DNA of 64,000 bases, taken from assembly GCF_004769555.1 (NCBI RefSeq), contig NZ_RQFY01000004.1, positions 1,612,001-1,676,000 on the forward strand. Reading direction: 5' to 3'. A program made the position numbers and the translations under genes. Of the stretch, positions 46,612 to 55,709 are shown in pieces; position 1 is the first letter of the stretch; the number at the start of each line of letters is the position of its first letter. This DNA comes from Leptospira koniambonensis. Lineage in GTDB: Bacteria; Spirochaetota; Leptospiria; Leptospirales; Leptospiraceae. The notes under the pieces are model-generated. The model had not been told where the DNA came from and made no database searches. It saw only the letters and a list, made by a program, of their open reading frames with translations.

Positions 46612-48018
46612 TCATGAATTTAATTCTTCTACGGCTCTTTCTAATTTCATTCCTCTGGAAGCTTTTGCTAATAGATAAGAGCCGAAAGGGACTTCTTTAC
46701 GAATTGTATCTACTAAGTTTTTGAGTCCTTCTTCGTTGCCCGGAAAGGAGAAGGATAGAAGTCCCTGACTCGCTTTTTTCCGAAAACTCTTTAACGCATG
46801 AGAAGATTCTGTTCCGAATAGAAAGAGTCCTTTGCAATTTTTTAAACCTGCTGCAAAACTTCCTATCTCAGTATGGAACTTACGGGAATAATTTCCTACT
46901 TCTTTCATGTCTCCTAGTACTGCGTAAAATCCTTCTTCGCCAGAGATCTGTGAACATGCTTCCAAAGAAGATAACATGGATTCTCTATTTGCGTTATAGG
47001 TATCATTTAGGATTTTATAATTTCCTACTTGGAAATCCAATCGTTTGTCGCCGGATCTAAAATTTTTGATCCCGTTTTGTATCCATTCTGTAGGAGTTCC
47101 CATATCTTCCAAAACGGAAACACATAGCGCTAGATTTTCTAATAACTTGATCCCAGGGAGACTCCAATCCAGAGTAGAATTTAAAAAGGAAATTTTAAAT
47201 CCTTCTCGGTTTGTTTCTAAAATTTCTATTCTTCTTTTGAGCGGAACCGATTTGAATTTGATACCATAACGTAGACATCTTCGTTTTAGAAAATTCTTAT
47301 ATTCTCCAGTTTCAGGATAGAATAAAACTCCACCTTTATACATTCCTTCCAAAACTTCTGCTTTTGCTTTTGCGATCCCTTTTCTGGAGCCTAATAATTC
47401 TATATGTGCTGTTCCGATCGTAGTAATGAGTGAATAATCAGGTTTTGCCATTTTGGTAAGCCTGGAAATTTCTCCAGCATGGTTCATTCCCATCTCACAT
47501 ACTACATATCTTGTCTTGGAGTTGATCCCAAATAATGTGAATGGAACGCCGATCTCATTATTATAGTTTTTTTCTGTGACCAGTAAACCTTCTCCCAATG
47601 GCGAAAGACAAGAGGATAAGATCTCTTTTGTAGTGGTCTTTCCACTGGATCCAGTGACTGCAATCAAGATCGGATTAAATCTGGATCTATGGAATGTAGC
47701 AAGTTTTCCGAGCGCGAGTAATGTATCTTTGACTTGGATCGCTTTTGATCTTTGTTCTGACGTGAGACTTTCTAAGATTGGATGATCCTTCTCGCATAAA
47801 AAATAAGAGGCTCCCTTTTCTAAAGCATCTAATATAAATTCGTGTCCGTCCCTGTTTCCTCTTAGAGGTACGAATAAGGTTCCAGGTTCCACCATTCCGG
47901 ATGCGGTGCTAATACTTTCGATCTCCGATTCTTTTTGGAAGGAGAAGTCGGAGACACTTTCTAGTATCCTTCTTACTGTTTCCGGATCGTATTGGAATGG
48001 GGCTTTCATCAGACCCAA
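46612..48018 (-). CDS. murF: UDP-MurNAc-tripeptide:D-Ala-D-Ala ligase MurF
   Basis: A 468-residue Mur ligase: N-terminal SISTASGMVEPGTLFVPLRG, P-loop VTGSSGKTTTKEIL, NYNNEIGVPFTLF, CEMGMNHAGEIS, NDTYNANRESMLSSL. It completes the pentapeptide. TTG 48018 fits AGGA five bases ahead better than the ATG at 48009. It lies outside the division cluster, apparently in a transcript with purEK (63-base gap, no terminator). Confidence 0.93.
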   Translation of the reverse strand: MGLMKAPFQYDPETVRRILESVSDFSFQKESEIESISTASGMVEPGTLFVPLRGNRDGHEFILDALEKGASYFLCEKDHPILESLTSEQRSKAIQVKDTLLALGKLATFHRSRFNPILIAVTGSSGKTTTKEILSSCLSPLGEGLLVTEKNYNNEIGVPFTLFGINSKTRYVVCEMGMNHAGEISRLTKMAKPDYSLITTIGTAHIELLGSRKGIAKAKAEVLEGMYKGGVLFYPETGEYKNFLKRRCLRYGIKFKSVPLKRRIEILETNREGFKISFLNSTLDWSLPGIKLLENLALCVSVLEDMGTPTEWIQNGIKNFRSGDKRLDFQVGNYKILNDTYNANRESMLSSLEACSQISGEEGFYAVLGDMKEVGNYSRKFHTEIGSFAAGLKNCKGLFLFGTESSHALKSFRKKASQGLLSFSFPGNEEGLKNLVDTIRKEVPFGSYLLAKASRGMKLERAVEELNS

Positions 48019-48100
48019 TATCTTCCTACCTAAAATACTCGCAGTCTATTTTTAAAAATTCCTCTTGCAAGCTCTCGGTTCTAGTTTTCAAGTATGCGGG

Positions 48101-49150
48101 ATGCGAAAAACCAAGGTTGTATTAATCGGTTTGGGAAGGATCGCTTCTTCCTTGGAAAAAGATCCGTATCGGTCCAAACCTTGCACTCATTCCGGGGTCC
48201 TATTCTCCTCTTGGGGTAAAAAGAATTTTGAGTTAGTGGGAGGAGTGGATCCTAATCCGGATAAAAGGGAGAAGTTTTGTAAGCAGTGGAAACTTTCCGA
48301 ACACGTTACCTTCGCAGGTCCTGATCATTTTCCTTTTAAATATAAACCTGATCTTGCAATTATCTCAAGTCCTTCTGAATCTCATTATAGAAATGCGATC
48401 GAATGGATCGAAAAGGGTGTTAAAAATTTTCTGATCGAAAAACCGGTTTGTGAAACTTTCTTACAAGCCAAGGACCTGGAAAAAATTTCCCGCAAGAAAG
48501 GGATACGTATATGGATCAATCACGAGAGAAGATACCATCCCAAATATGCATGGGCCAAAGAGGTTTTGGACTCTCAAAAATATGGACCAATTCGTACGAT
48601 CCGCGCTTCTGTTTTGACTTCTGCCTTGGCCCCTGGCCGGGCATTCCAAGGAAGAACAGGGCCATTATTCCATGATGGAACTCATGCAGTTGATTTGATT
48701 TATTGGTTTTTGGGGAAACCGGATAGGATCCGATCTTCTTTGACTAGACGTAAGGGTATCCCCATCGAGGATAGGGCTCTCGCATTCTTGGAATATAAGT
48801 CTGGGCAAGCGGTGTTCTTGGAAGCTGGGGGTGCTCGAAAGTATTTCCAATTCGAGATGGATATTATGACCGAGGAGGCCCGTATCCTTCTCTCCAATGA
48901 TGGTATGAGACTTTTCGTTTCCAAACCTTCTAAAAAATACAAGGGATTTAATAGTTTGACGGAAGTCTCATTTCCCGAAAAATCAATCCTCGGATCGAAC
49001 CCGTTTATGAATCTTTACGCGGAGATACGTAATGTTCTTACGGGGAAATCAGAAAGAATGACCGGTGATATCGGAGAAAATTTAGGCATCATGGAACTTT
49101 TACATAAGATCAAAACCGGCGCCGAAATCAGAACGGTTTCCGAAATTTAA
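48101..49150 (+). CDS. Gfo/Idh/MocA-family oxidoreductase
   Basis: A 349-residue NAD(P)-dependent oxidoreductase: Rossmann VVLIGLGRIASSLEK, the EKPVCETFLQA loop with the conserved Lys, a His motif in INHERRYHPKY, and TGDIGENLGIMELLHKI at the end. Substrate presumably a sugar or polyol; unknown. ATG 48101 is preferred over the one at 48065, whose twelve extra residues do not fit the family. It is followed by the UbiB-type kinase with four bases between them. Confidence 0.85.
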   Translation: MRKTKVVLIGLGRIASSLEKDPYRSKPCTHSGVLFSSWGKKNFELVGGVDPNPDKREKFCKQWKLSEHVTFAGPDHFPFKYKPDLAIISSPSESHYRNAIEWIEKGVKNFLIEKPVCETFLQAKDLEKISRKKGIRIWINHERRYHPKYAWAKEVLDSQKYGPIRTIRASVLTSALAPGRAFQGRTGPLFHDGTHAVDLIYWFLGKPDRIRSSLTRRKGIPIEDRALAFLEYKSGQAVFLEAGGARKYFQFEMDIMTEEARILLSNDGMRLFVSKPSKKYKGFNSLTEVSFPEKSILGSNPFMNLYAEIRNVLTGKSERMTGDIGENLGIMELLHKIKTGAEIRTVSEI

Positions 49151-49154
49151 ACCT

Positions 49155-50858
49155 ATGCCTCCAAGCTCCCAATCTACAAATTCAAATCAATTGCCTTCTT
49201 ATTCCGCGAGAGGAAGATACTATCGTGGCAGCTTTTTTCTTTGGAAAAAAATATTCGGTCTATTCTGGTATTATAAATTTGTAAGATTATTTCTTTCTTC
49301 CAAATCAAGAGAAGAAAGAGAATTAGAATTTTATAAATCGTTGGGCTTAGAGTGCAGAGACTTCTTCCTAAAAATGGGGGGAGTGTATGTAAAACTTGGC
49401 CAATATTTCGCATCACTATCTCATCTATTTCCTGAAAGTTTTACTGAACCGTTGCAGGACTTACAAGATAGAGTTCCTCCTCATCTTTTTTCTGAAATTA
49501 AGGAAAGGTTCAAAAAAGAATTCGGAAAAGAAATCGCACAAGTTTTCCCTGATATTTCGGAAGCACCTTTGGCTTCCGCATCCATTGCACAAGTTCATTC
49601 TGCCACCTTTAAGGGGGAGAAAGTAGCGGTTAAAATTTTATACCCGGGCATCGAAGAGATAATCGAAAAAGATCTGAAAGCAGTTCGTAAATTCCTGAAA
49701 AGGATTAATCGATTCTTAGTTACTTTCGATTTCAAAATAGTTCATAAGGAAATTGCAAAATTAGTAGGAAGAGAAACAGATCTTCGTTTAGAAGCTGAGT
49801 CCATGGACCGTATGGCCAGATATTTTGCAGAAGAGCCTGATTATGTTTTTCCCAAACTTGTTCCTGAGTGGAGTGGCAAAAGTGTTTTGACTGCTCAATT
49901 TATAGAAGGGAAGCGGATCACTCAAGCCGGCATATTAAAAAAAGGACAAGCAAAGTCTAGGCCAGTAGATCTTTTGATCAGAGCTTATATTCTTATGATT
50001 TTTGAATATAGGTTTTATCATGCAGATCCTCATCCAGGAAATATGATCTATACTCCGGATGAAAAACTATGTTTTATAGATTTCGGAGCAGTGGGGGAGA
50101 TCCCTCCTAGCCAAGCTGTCGCTCTTAGAAAGATAATCTTATGTGCAATGACAAAGGATTATCCTGCGCTTGTTGAGGCTCTCGATGAGCTAGGACTTGT
50201 TTCTAAAAAAGCGGATAGAGAAAAGTTAGAAGAAGTAGTCCGTTATTCCATGGAAAAACTTTCTAAGTTCTTATCTGATACGGATTCATTTAAGAATATA
50301 AAGTTTGAACAGATCCACACACCGGAAGATCTGAAATTTTTAAAAGAGATCAATTCCAGTCTTCGTGGACTTCTTAGAATGATCCAATTGCCGACTGCTC
50401 TTGTTCCGTTAGAGAGAGTGCTTGGTCTACTGGTTGGAATTACTGCAAGTTTAGATCCATATCGAACCGTTTTAGATTATGGAGAAAAACCATTTAAGGG
50501 TCTTGTCTTCCAAGGAGAGAACCAATGGCAGAAGGTCCTGGTCCAGGAAGGTGGCATCTGGGGCCAGGCAGTTTCTCTTCCTGGAGAATTATTACAGGCG
50601 GTTAAAAATTTAAACCGAGGCAAACAGGCCTATAAACTTCCGGACCTAGAACAACATACTAAGAAGATGTATTCTTTAGGTCATCAGATCATCAGCACAA
50701 CATTTATACTTTTTGGTATCCATTATGGAACCGATAGATTAGATAAAGGGATCGAAACTCAAGCAATGGTGGCTTACGGGGTATCCGTTTTCTTCGGAAT
50801 CCTCCTTGCTCTATCCGTTATCAAAAATAAATTCAGCTCTAAAAGGAATCGTCAGTGA
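49155..50858 (+). CDS. ABC1/UbiB-family atypical kinase
   Basis: A 567-residue protein-kinase-like protein. Family marks: KLGQ in [12 protein letters not shown], the alanine-rich loop with [21 protein letters not shown] with the catalytic lysine, [11 protein letters not shown] and [10 protein letters not shown] (metal-binding Asp). The C-terminal end has two membrane helices (about 515-560). UbiB/AarF proteins support quinone synthesis or distribution; this organism seems to use menaquinone, so a quinone-transport role is possible. Its last four bases overlap the lspA start. Confidence 0.9.
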   Translation: MPPSSQSTNSNQLPSYSARGRYYRGSFFLWKKIFGLFWYYKFVRLFLSSKSREERELEFYKSLGLECRDFFLKMGGVYVKLGQYFASLSHLFPESFTEPLQDLQDRVPPHLFSEIKERFKKEFGKEIAQVFPDISEAPLASASIAQVHSATFKGEKVAVKILYPGIEEIIEKDLKAVRKFLKRINRFLVTFDFKIVHKEIAKLVGRETDLRLEAESMDRMARYFAEEPDYVFPKLVPEWSGKSVLTAQFIEGKRITQAGILKKGQAKSRPVDLLIRAYILMIFEYRFYHADPHPGNMIYTPDEKLCFIDFGAVGEIPPSQAVALRKIILCAMTKDYPALVEALDELGLVSKKADREKLEEVVRYSMEKLSKFLSDTDSFKNIKFEQIHTPEDLKFLKEINSSLRGLLRMIQLPTALVPLERVLGLLVGITASLDPYRTVLDYGEKPFKGLVFQGENQWQKVLVQEGGIWGQAVSLPGELLQAVKNLNRGKQAYKLPDLEQHTKKMYSLGHQIISTTFILFGIHYGTDRLDKGIETQAMVAYGVSVFFGILLALSVIKNKFSSKRNRQ

Positions 50859-51412
50859 AATATTTCGAAAAGAAATTCTTAGAGGTATACCCGCCTATCT
50901 TCATCATCAGTGTGATTGTTGGAACAGTTATAGATCTGGTTACCAAATACATCGCAATACTATATCTAAGACCTCATAACCCTGTCGAATTGATGGGAGA
51001 TTTTTTCCGTTTAACTCTGACTTTCAATACCGGTTTTGTGATGGGTCTCTTCCAGGGATTTCCAAGAACCTCTTTGTCCCTGACTGCAGTTGCTATCTTA
51101 GTTCTAATTGCATATCGTTGGAAAAATTCAGACCTAGGGCATCCTGCCGGTTGGGCGCTTGTAATGTCCGGAGCATTCGGAAATTTTATAGATAAGTTTT
51201 TTGTAAAAATTATTGGGATCGGAGCAGAGTTCGGATTCGTAGAAAATCGTTACGAAGGAAGATTTATCGGAGTGGTGGACTTTTTGGACTTCGATTGGCC
51301 GAACTGGCTTTTAATTGATAGATGGCCTGCATTCAACTTCGCAGATTCCTGCGTGAGTGTTGGATTGGTAATACTGATCCTGACCATGAAAATCGAAGAG
51401 GATAAGAAGTAG
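50855..51412 (+). CDS. lspA: Lipoprotein signal peptidase LspA
   Basis: A 185-residue membrane aspartyl peptidase with four helices. Catalytic aspartates are in GNFIDKF and [11 protein letters not shown], with [14 protein letters not shown] (N-T-G before the loop) and [10 protein letters not shown] also present. It removes lipoprotein signal peptides after diacylglyceryl modification; useful to the several lipoproteins here. GTG start, overlapping the UbiB gene (GTGA). TTG of the next gene follows three bases later. Confidence 0.95.
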   Translation: MKYFEKKFLEVYPPIFIISVIVGTVIDLVTKYIAILYLRPHNPVELMGDFFRLTLTFNTGFVMGLFQGFPRTSLSLTAVAILVLIAYRWKNSDLGHPAGWALVMSGAFGNFIDKFFVKIIGIGAEFGFVENRYEGRFIGVVDFLDFDWPNWLLIDRWPAFNFADSCVSVGLVILILTMKIEEDKK

Positions 51413-51414
51413 TT

Positions 51415-51942
51415 TTGAATTTTCTACAACTCCCCATCTGGAAAAAGATAATAAAGAAGAAGGGAACCTCTAACCCAGAGATCATACGTTTCCTTCGAGA
51501 GACTTCTGTATTCGGAAAACTAAAAAGAAGGACCTTGCACGAGATTGCAAGACTCGTCCACGTTAGGCAATATTCCGAAGGAGAGGAAATTTTCAGACAG
51601 GGAGAAGCCGGAGCAGGATTTTATATGATCTTTGACGGCAAGGTCGCAATCCGTTCTGTAAGAGAAGGAGTAGAATTGGATCTGGCCCATTTAGACCAAC
51701 ATTCATTTTTCGGAGAACTTTCCTTATTCTCCGAAGAAAGAAGGACGGCAACTGCGATTGCACAAGAACCTTCTACATTACTCGGGTTTTTTCAACCTGA
51801 CTTAAAAGAAATTATAGAAACAAAACCTAAGATAGGGATTGAGATACTCTTAAGCCTTACTGGGGTTGTTGTAGAAAGACTTCAAAAAACCAATCAGCTA
51901 TTGGAAAAAGCATATTATAAGGGCAAACAAAAAAATGCCTGA
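51415..51942 (+). CDS. Cyclic-nucleotide-binding-domain protein
   Basis: A 175-residue protein: a short N-terminal basic segment, then one cNMP-binding domain (about 35-150) with EGEEIFRQGEAGAGFYMIFDGKVAI and the phosphate-binding cassette FFGELSLFSEERRTATA with the arginine and Glu needed for cAMP/cGMP contact. The C-terminal helix (LTGVVVERLQKTNQLLEKAY) has no DNA-binding helix-turn-helix, so it is not a Crp-type regulator; a partner protein is presumed. The start is TTG. Overlaps the AI-2E gene by eight bases. Confidence 0.85.
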   Translation: MNFLQLPIWKKIIKKKGTSNPEIIRFLRETSVFGKLKRRTLHEIARLVHVRQYSEGEEIFRQGEAGAGFYMIFDGKVAIRSVREGVELDLAHLDQHSFFGELSLFSEERRTATAIAQEPSTLLGFFQPDLKEIIETKPKIGIEILLSLTGVVVERLQKTNQLLEKAYYKGKQKNA

Positions 51943-53029
51943 TACGAAACCGCTTTCTACATACGTAATCCGATTTATATTTTTCTTTTTAGTCGGAGCG
52001 GCTATCGTATTCTTTGTAATTGGTCTGCAACTTCTTATAGTGCCGATCGCTCTTTCCTTAATTCTGTTCTATATATTTAACGGAACCATAAACTACTTCG
52101 AAACATTGGGAGTGCCCAGGATTGTTTCGGTAGCAATACTTATCTTCTTACTCTGCCTTCCTATCTATCTAATTGCGACAGAGGTTGCACCTCCGATCGT
52201 TTCTACTTTGCAGCCTATCATGAAGAGCTGGAAGCAAGATATAGATGATGCAAAATTTAAGTATTTGGTAGTTGGTTTCCAACTTAGATTTAATGATTAT
52301 CCAGCTAGCTGGGAAGATACAATCCGTCCTGATGAATTGGTAAAACAAGCTGCGGAGTTTATTCACGCTCAGGTAAGCGGTTTAGTTTCTGTAATTCCTA
52401 CATTGATAGGATATTTAGTGGTTACTCCATTATTTGCATTTTTGTTTTTGTTAAATGGAAATGGAGTGTATAAGAATATAGTAAGTCTTGTTCCGAATCG
52501 ATATTTTGAAATGACCTTAATGGTAGCTTCAAAGATCAACGAACAGATTACGAATTATTTGAGAAGTTTGGTAATCCAAAGTGCGATCATCACCGTGATA
52601 TCTATGATTGGATTCTATGTGATTGGTCTAAAGTTCTTTTATATCTTTGCTTTGTTCGCTGGGATCGCAAACTCCATTCCTTACTTAGGGCCGATCATTG
52701 GAATGGTCCCTCCATTATTCATGACTCTTACCCAAGGCGCTGGGATCTTTACTCCGAATTCGATCAACGACGGAATGGGAATGTATGAATTAATGGTAGC
52801 TATTCTTGTTGTGGTCTTGATCGCACAAGCAGTGGATAACTTTTTTGTTCAGCCAGTTATTATCTCGGATGCAGTTTCTTTACATCCGGTCATTGTAGTA
52901 GGCGCTGTTACTGTGGGAGGAAGTCTACTTGGTATAGCAGGAATGCTTGTTGCAGTTCCGCTAGCTGCGATCTTGAAGGTGACGATTGCTTCTCTTTATA
53001 GGTCTATGAAAGATCACAAGCTGCTTTGA
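51935..53029 (+). CDS. AI-2E-family transporter
   Basis: A 364-residue protein with eight membrane helices and the family pattern: IGLQLLIVPIALSLILFYIFNG, a central amphipathic extracytoplasmic domain, ITNYLRSLVIQSAIITVISMIGF, and PYLGPIIGMVPPLFMTLTQ followed by VDNFFVQPVIISDAVSLHPVIVVGAV. The family exports small molecules or ions; AI-2 is not necessarily the substrate. It overlaps the upstream gene and ends at the 53018-53041 hairpin. Confidence 0.88.
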   Translation: MPDTKPLSTYVIRFIFFFLVGAAIVFFVIGLQLLIVPIALSLILFYIFNGTINYFETLGVPRIVSVAILIFLLCLPIYLIATEVAPPIVSTLQPIMKSWKQDIDDAKFKYLVVGFQLRFNDYPASWEDTIRPDELVKQAAEFIHAQVSGLVSVIPTLIGYLVVTPLFAFLFLLNGNGVYKNIVSLVPNRYFEMTLMVASKINEQITNYLRSLVIQSAIITVISMIGFYVIGLKFFYIFALFAGIANSIPYLGPIIGMVPPLFMTLTQGAGIFTPNSINDGMGMYELMVAILVVVLIAQAVDNFFVQPVIISDAVSLHPVIVVGAVTVGGSLLGIAGMLVAVPLAAILKVTIASLYRSMKDHKLL

Positions 53030-53041
53030 ATAAAGCAGCTT
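53018..53041. terminator. Hairpin containing the stop codon of the AI-2E gene
   Basis: AAGCTGCTTT-gaat-AAAGCAGCTT, a perfect 10-bp stem with a 4-base loop; the TGA stop (53027-53029) spans the end of the first arm and the loop. It lies 15 bases from the stop of the convergent symporter and can end transcription from both sides. Confidence 0.75.
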
Positions 53042-53055
53042 GATAACTTCTTCTT

Positions 53056-54594
53056 TTACTCTGCTCCAATTCCTAAATAAACCCTGACTTTTTCTGATTC
53101 GAATTTTGCAGCAGCATTTTCATCTGGAAACAGTTTAGAAAAAATGAATGCAGAAATAAACGCCAAAGACATGGAAACGATAGCAGGATTTTTTAAAGGG
53201 AAAATTGCCTGATCAAATTTAAAAACATCCACCCAAACAGTTGGGCTGAATATTATAAATAAGGTCGCTGAGACAGAACCGATCAGAATAGAGAATACTC
53301 CGCCCATTGTGCTGAAATTCCGCCATAGAATAGATAAGAATAATGCGGGGAAGTTCCCGCTAGCAGCAATTGCAAATGCAAGTCCCACCATAAAAGCTAC
53401 GTTCTGGTCTTTAAATAAAATCCCCAAAAGAATGCTGACTATACTAAATACAACAGTTGCCTTTTTGGCAACTGAAACTTGTTCATCCTCTGTCGCTTTA
53501 CCTTCTGTAAAAACATTGAAATAAAGATCATGAGAAATGGTAGAAGCAGCTGCCAATGTTAGGCCAGCAACCACTGCAAGAATAGTAGCAAATGCAACTG
53601 CTGCTATAAATCCTAAGAATGGTGTTCCACCAAGAAGTTCAGCTAAAAGTGCGGCTGCCATATTCCCACCCTTATCAATTCCTGCGATCTGTTCTCTTCC
53701 GATCAAAACCGCAGCGGCAAAACCTACAATTGGAATGATGATATAAAAATAACCTATAAATGTAGTAGCGTAAGCAACAGATTTTCTAGCTTCTTTTGCA
53801 TCTGGCACAGTATAAAATCTCATTAGAATATGAGGTAAACCTAATAGACCGAACATCAAAGCAAGTCCCAGGGAAATAGAGTCGATAGGACTGGAAGCAA
53901 ATCCTCCTGGTTCTAAGGCGGTTCTTCCGAATTTAGTTTCTACTGCGGAGAATAAATTCTCTAAGCTAAAACCGAATTGTGCCAAAGACAAAATCACAAG
54001 TAAGGTAACTCCAAAAAGTAGAAGGCAGGCTTTAATGATCTGCACCCAAGTAGTTGCGATCATTCCCCCAAATAGAACATAAAGAAGCATGACTCCGCCC
54101 ACGATCACAACTGCCAACTCATAAGGGAGACCGAACATTAGGTTGATCAATTTTCCGGAGCCAACGATTTGAGCGATGGAGTAGGTGATTGTGACTAAAA
54201 TTCCGCCGATAGAAGCAACGATCCGCATCGGTTTTTGTTTTAAACGAAAAGCTAATACATCCGCAAAAGTATATTTGCCTAAATTACGTAAAGGTTCCGC
54301 CAAAAGGAACATGAGTGCGGGCCAACCTACAAGCCAGCCAACCGCATATATGATCCCATCATAACCTTTTAAAGCTACCATTCCTGAAATTCCTAAGAAG
54401 GAGGCAGCAGACATGAAGTCGCCGGAAAGAGCTAAACCATTTTGGAAACCTGTAATAGACCTTCCTGCAGCATAAAACTCACTGGAAGTTTTGGTTTTTT
54501 TAGCGGCCCAATAAGTAATTCCCAATGTAAGAATTACGAATACCACGAAGAATAAAACGGAGATAAAGTTTGGTTGGCCTAAAGAGGATTCCAT
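53056..54594 (-). CDS. Sodium:solute symporter (ActP/acetate permease type)
   Basis: A 512-residue sodium:solute symporter (SSS family) with about thirteen helices. Marks: AAGRSITGFQNGLALSGDFMSAASFLG, GYDGIIYAVGWLVGWPALM, YSIAQIVGSGKLINL, and LPHILMRFYTVPDAKEARKS. ActP transports acetate and other small monocarboxylates with sodium. It follows a DUF485 gene by a shared base (TAATG), the standard yjcH-actP pairing. Confidence 0.92.
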   Translation of the reverse strand: MESSLGQPNFISVLFFVVFVILTLGITYWAAKKTKTSSEFYAAGRSITGFQNGLALSGDFMSAASFLGISGMVALKGYDGIIYAVGWLVGWPALMFLLAEPLRNLGKYTFADVLAFRLKQKPMRIVASIGGILVTITYSIAQIVGSGKLINLMFGLPYELAVVIVGGVMLLYVLFGGMIATTWVQIIKACLLLFGVTLLVILSLAQFGFSLENLFSAVETKFGRTALEPGGFASSPIDSISLGLALMFGLLGLPHILMRFYTVPDAKEARKSVAYATTFIGYFYIIIPIVGFAAAVLIGREQIAGIDKGGNMAAALLAELLGGTPFLGFIAAVAFATILAVVAGLTLAAASTISHDLYFNVFTEGKATEDEQVSVAKKATVVFSIVSILLGILFKDQNVAFMVGLAFAIAASGNFPALFLSILWRNFSTMGGVFSILIGSVSATLFIIFSPTVWVDVFKFDQAIFPLKNPAIVSMSLAFISAFIFSKLFPDENAAAKFESEKVRVYLGIGAE

Positions 54595-54905
54595 TATTTA
54601 GTCTCCGATTCTAATTTAGATTTTAATACTTCTACTTCTTGATCGTAATATCGATTGGCCCAGAATACATAAATGAATGTGAGTAACCAAGAGAATAAGA
54701 TTACGGATGCACCTGCATACAATCCGTAATTGCCAAAATTACCTAGTTTTTCGGTAACCCATTCCTTCTTTAAGGCGATGATTAGTATAAATCCGTAATA
54801 GTTCAGGAATAGGAAAAACAATAAAACGAAACTAACTGTCCATCTAGTACGAACTAGTTTTTTAAACTCGATGGATTCGATCAATTGATGAGCTTTTATC
54901 TTCAT
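54594..54905 (-). CDS. DUF485 membrane protein (YjcH-like)
   Basis: A 103-residue protein with two membrane helices, C-terminal FVLLFFLFLNYYGFILIIAL and SVILFSWLLTFIYVFWAN, and a family-typical FKKLVRTRWTVSFVL start. It belongs with the actP-type symporter next to it, probably as a stabilising subunit. ATG 54905 has AAGGA six bases upstream; the upstream ATG at 54956 has not. The pair is headed by this gene. Confidence 0.85.
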   Translation of the reverse strand: MKIKAHQLIESIEFKKLVRTRWTVSFVLLFFLFLNYYGFILIIALKKEWVTEKLGNFGNYGLYAGASVILFSWLLTFIYVFWANRYYDQEVEVLKSKLESETK

Positions 54906-54971
54906 GTGAAGTCCTTGGAACGGCGGAGAGAATAGAACTATACCTCCGGTTGGCAAGGATAAAAAGCTTTT

Positions 54972-55688
54972 TTAAAATAAACCGTTGATACCGTTTATAT
55001 TAACCGTTTTGATAATTTCTTTTTCTTGTTCGGTCTCTGCCACTTTCCAAGTGACTCCTGTTGGAGTGGAAAGTAGACTTCTTCCTATCCTTTTTTTACC
55101 AAAAGGAATGCCATAACCTGAGCTACGTACTAAGAACATTCCATATTGAGAGGAAAGATCTGCGTAATTTTTTAGATCTTGAGAATAGTTCGTACCGTTA
55201 TCCGAAATAGAATCCAAATGAAATGCTAAATTGATCCTATCAGATTTTAGTTTTTCTAATTTAGACTTATCTTGGATCTCTTTTCCTGCAAAGATCCCAA
55301 AACGAAATCCTCCTAGGATCAGAGAATCTTCTCCCGAGCCTGGTATAGCAGGAGAATCTTCGGTTGATAATCCTTTTACGTCGTACCAATCTACTAGTAC
55401 AATGTTTTGAACAATTGGAATAGAAAATCTTAATTTACCCTCGTCGTCTCTGCGGAACATTCCTCCGCCAAAGATCGCACCTTTATAAACTTCTGAGATA
55501 GCATAGATCTCATCTAAAAAAGTTTTAGCGCGAGAAGCTAATGATTCAGGAGAACCATTTCCTCCTCCTGGAAAATATAATGGTAGAATGAGGAAATCCG
55601 ATTTTTCCTTAGAAAGTTTGGTTCTTTGTTCAGGAGAAACCGGTTGGGATAGATCCTTTTGGAAAAGGGTAATTTTTACTGAGGTCAC
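54972..55688 (-). CDS. Nitrilase-superfamily-like protein, triad not recognisable
   Basis: A 238-residue soluble protein with features of the carbon-nitrogen hydrolase fold: FLILPLYFPGG early, then ASRAKTFLDEIYAISEVYKGAIFGGGM, LVDWYDVKG, GGFRFGIFAGKEI and VRSSGYGIPFGKKRIGRSLL. The catalytic Glu-Lys-Cys triad is not visible: the Glu position reads Leu and the expected Cys loop (ICYD) reads IFAG. I infer an inactive or repurposed relative, and confidence in the family is modest. Downstream of the 608-residue unknown gene by 21 bases, so probably co-transcribed. Confidence 0.6.
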   Translation of the reverse strand: MTSVKITLFQKDLSQPVSPEQRTKLSKEKSDFLILPLYFPGGGNGSPESLASRAKTFLDEIYAISEVYKGAIFGGGMFRRDDEGKLRFSIPIVQNIVLVDWYDVKGLSTEDSPAIPGSGEDSLILGGFRFGIFAGKEIQDKSKLEKLKSDRINLAFHLDSISDNGTNYSQDLKNYADLSSQYGMFLVRSSGYGIPFGKKRIGRSLLSTPTGVTWKVAETEQEKEIIKTVNINGINGLF

Positions 55689-55709
55689 TCTTTACCTGCG
55701 ACTTTGAAT